Assembly: GCF_032854445.1 (NCBI RefSeq)
Contig: NC_088306.1
Span: 22,603,764-22,667,763, forward strand
Length of the DNA: 64,000 nucleotides
Reading direction: 5' to 3'
From: Liolophura sinensis
Lineage: Eukaryota; Mollusca; Polyplacophora; Chitonida; Chitonidae
Under the pieces are notes generated by a model. That model did not search any database. It was given only the letters and a program-made list of their open reading frames with translations, and was not told the DNA's origin. Shown in pieces: positions 61,986 to 64,000 of the stretch. How positions within the stretch are numbered: the stretch's first letter is position 1; each line of letters starts with the position of its first letter. The position numbers and the translations under genes were made by a program.

Positions 61986-64000
61986 GTATATATGTAAATG
62001 TCTTTGGGACACCCTACTTTGTAGTTCTCTTTCCATGATACACCACTCTAACCTGTCAGTACAGTGGACCGACAAGTATAGATATATGTATGGACCACTG
62101 TGCTCTCCGAGGAGAGTTCACTAATGATAATTTTCTGGTGAAATCACATTAGAGGCCAAACAAATGTGAAGTGAAATCCCCTCGCAGTCTTCACATAGAC
62201 CTAGTACATAGAACATGATCAGTATGAATCTGACAGATTTTTAAAATCATTAGAAGTAAGTAATGATCCTTTGAAAATTCAAATGCCGGTGAAATCGAGA
62301 TCTGTCTATACTTAATTTTCTTTCTTAGACAAGCATACTTGTGAAATCGATAAATTATTGGTGTTTCTTTTTATTTATGTATTTTTTAAATGAATACGGT
62401 CTGCTCCTATTCAAGTTACTATAAATTGAGATCCTTTCCTTTTAGCTCTTGTGTATGCGTTGTATATTTAGGTCGTTTTAGAACTTGAGGATTAAAAAAA
62501 AATTGTTATGTAAGTCTTCTCATTTAAATTTTCCTGTCCTCATAAATCATATGGAAAAAAAGTTAATGTGAAGCAGATATAAAAGTTAAAAAAATTATCT
62601 AAATCTTTTTCATAGGTGCTCAAATTTTATGAGAATTAAAGTAGTTAAATAGTAGTTAAATGCTTTCCAGGTTTAAAATTCTTTTTTAATTTTGCATCGA
62701 CACATTTGTTAACCATTTCCTCTCTTGACATACTTTGTTAACACTCCTCACAATGATTGCCTTTGATCTTCTTATAAATTCTGCACCTGTGCAATTCAGC
62801 TTGCAAATTGATCTCGGCAACTGCAGTATGTGCACACATTTCTGTGATTATCGAAGAGTAAATGCAAACATCTGGCCCAGGGAGGGTCTTTTTACGCAAG
62901 CTGGTGAACTGAGTAATGCAGAGCTAATCTCTATTATGTAAGGTATTAAGAAAGCCTGCTAGGATTGCAACGCTCCGTCCCTTTTACAAAGCTCTGTTTA
63001 TTTTTGCGCTTAGTGAAATTAGATTTACTTCGAACAACCTCGCATTTCTTGGTGCACTAGGAATTTGTACATGTGGTTTAATTAAAACTTTGAGGGACAA
63101 GATCTTTAGAACGTTAAAAAGTGTTACTTAAGATTTATGCCCAGCAGTATTTATAATCAAATAAGGTTTATTACTGTAGGTTTAAAAAGCACTCCGTCTG
63201 CACCAGAAGGCGTGCATAGATATATTAAACAGAATTGGTGATATCATGTTTTGCTGTCGGCAAAGTTAAGATGTTTTATCTTTTCAAAATCTGTCTGTGT
63301 TTTTTTTTTATCCTAGGAGTTAAACTAATGAATTGATAATGCTGTCTTCTGTACTTTTTTTGTATTGTTTGACAGGTTAGTATGTGGCAGAAAAGTTGCT
63401 AATGCTACAACATATATATACATTGTGTATTGTTTTTTACCATTAGAAAGAAAAGCTACATTTTTCCCAGGAGTTATTTCAGGAGCATTATTTTAATTTT
63501 TTTAATTATTGAAATGTTGTTACATTAGTTCGTGTAATTTTGTGTTTATAAACTTATTGTACTATCCTTTACAACTACTGTAGTTCTGGTTGGCAGTTTC
63601 TAAACTCTTGTCCAAAATAGGTCTTGATTATGGCATTAAAGTTCAACACCAATCAGATGAAAAAAAACTTATTAATAAAGCACGCCTTTAAGAATTTCAC
63701 TTTAAATATGGCCTGTAGTGCTGCTCTAGGGATTAAACAAAAACATTATAGCAGTGATTTGGAGGATTTACTTTGAGTTGTACAGTAAGTTCTAACGCTC
63801 TTGTACTTCACTTTGTGCATGTTTACTGTAAAACCTGCATGTTTTAGCGAACTAATTGATCTGTTTGTTTGCACTGATGTCATGATACGCCATGTATGTA
63901 CATGAAGGCAGGTGAGAATGTATGGGTGTCCAAAGCGACTAGAATGCGCCCAGAAGTTGATGAGCGCAGAATGTTGTTTAGAAAAGTTTTGGTGTGTGTA
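61986..64000. other. AT-rich end of window, nothing recognised
   Basis: No exon, array or transposon copy that I can support. If a plus-strand gene starts at about 60 kb, this would be its first intron. Confidence 0.45.

Overview
The window is eukaryotic genomic DNA, AT-rich and intron-heavy, and most likely from a mollusc (bivalve or gastropod) or a close lophotrochozoan. This rests on three observations. The gene models carry long introns. There are many copies of a tRNA-headed SINE with a (AAAT)n tail, of the type I associate with molluscs. Palindromic ACATGTACATGTA-like words are frequent. Organism assignment is inference; no species is claimed.

Two protein-coding genes can be reconstructed exon by exon, both on the minus strand. 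The first is RUBCN (Rubicon, the Beclin1/VPS34-complex and RAB7-binding regulator of autophagy and LC3-associated phagocytosis). Its start codon is at 49668-49670 and 20 consecutive coding exons run down to base 1, where the window cuts exon 20; about 937 codons are visible. The second is CWC15 (AD002, a spliceosome subunit), complete in six coding exons between 52480 and 56630, encoding 226 residues. All junctions were placed by eye from GT/AG signals, unbroken reading phase and similarity to the known families. A CpG-bearing promoter-like patch at about 59.8-60.3 kb has good 5' splice sites on both strands. It may start a plus-strand gene that runs out of the window, or a leader exon of CWC15.

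The rest is repeat-rich. At least a dozen minisatellite arrays occur, eight of them in the 18.5-kb intron 4 of RUBCN (14925-33424). SINE copies, two inverted-repeat MITE-like families and several smaller dispersed families fill much of the other introns and intergenic space.

The most striking observation is that two arrays are tandem duplications of real splice junctions. At 7534-8500, about 11 copies of the 3' splice site of RUBCN exon 12 (polypyrimidine tract, CAG and the first ~25 exon bases) lie directly upstream of the genuine one. At 55598-56499, about 23 copies of the 5' splice site of CWC15 exon 1 (last exon bases plus GTGAGT or GTGTGT) lie directly downstream of the genuine one. Both could act as splice-site decoys or alternative sites. 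In one case the gene itself encodes a spliceosome subunit, and in the other the affected exon is frame-neutral and could be skipped.
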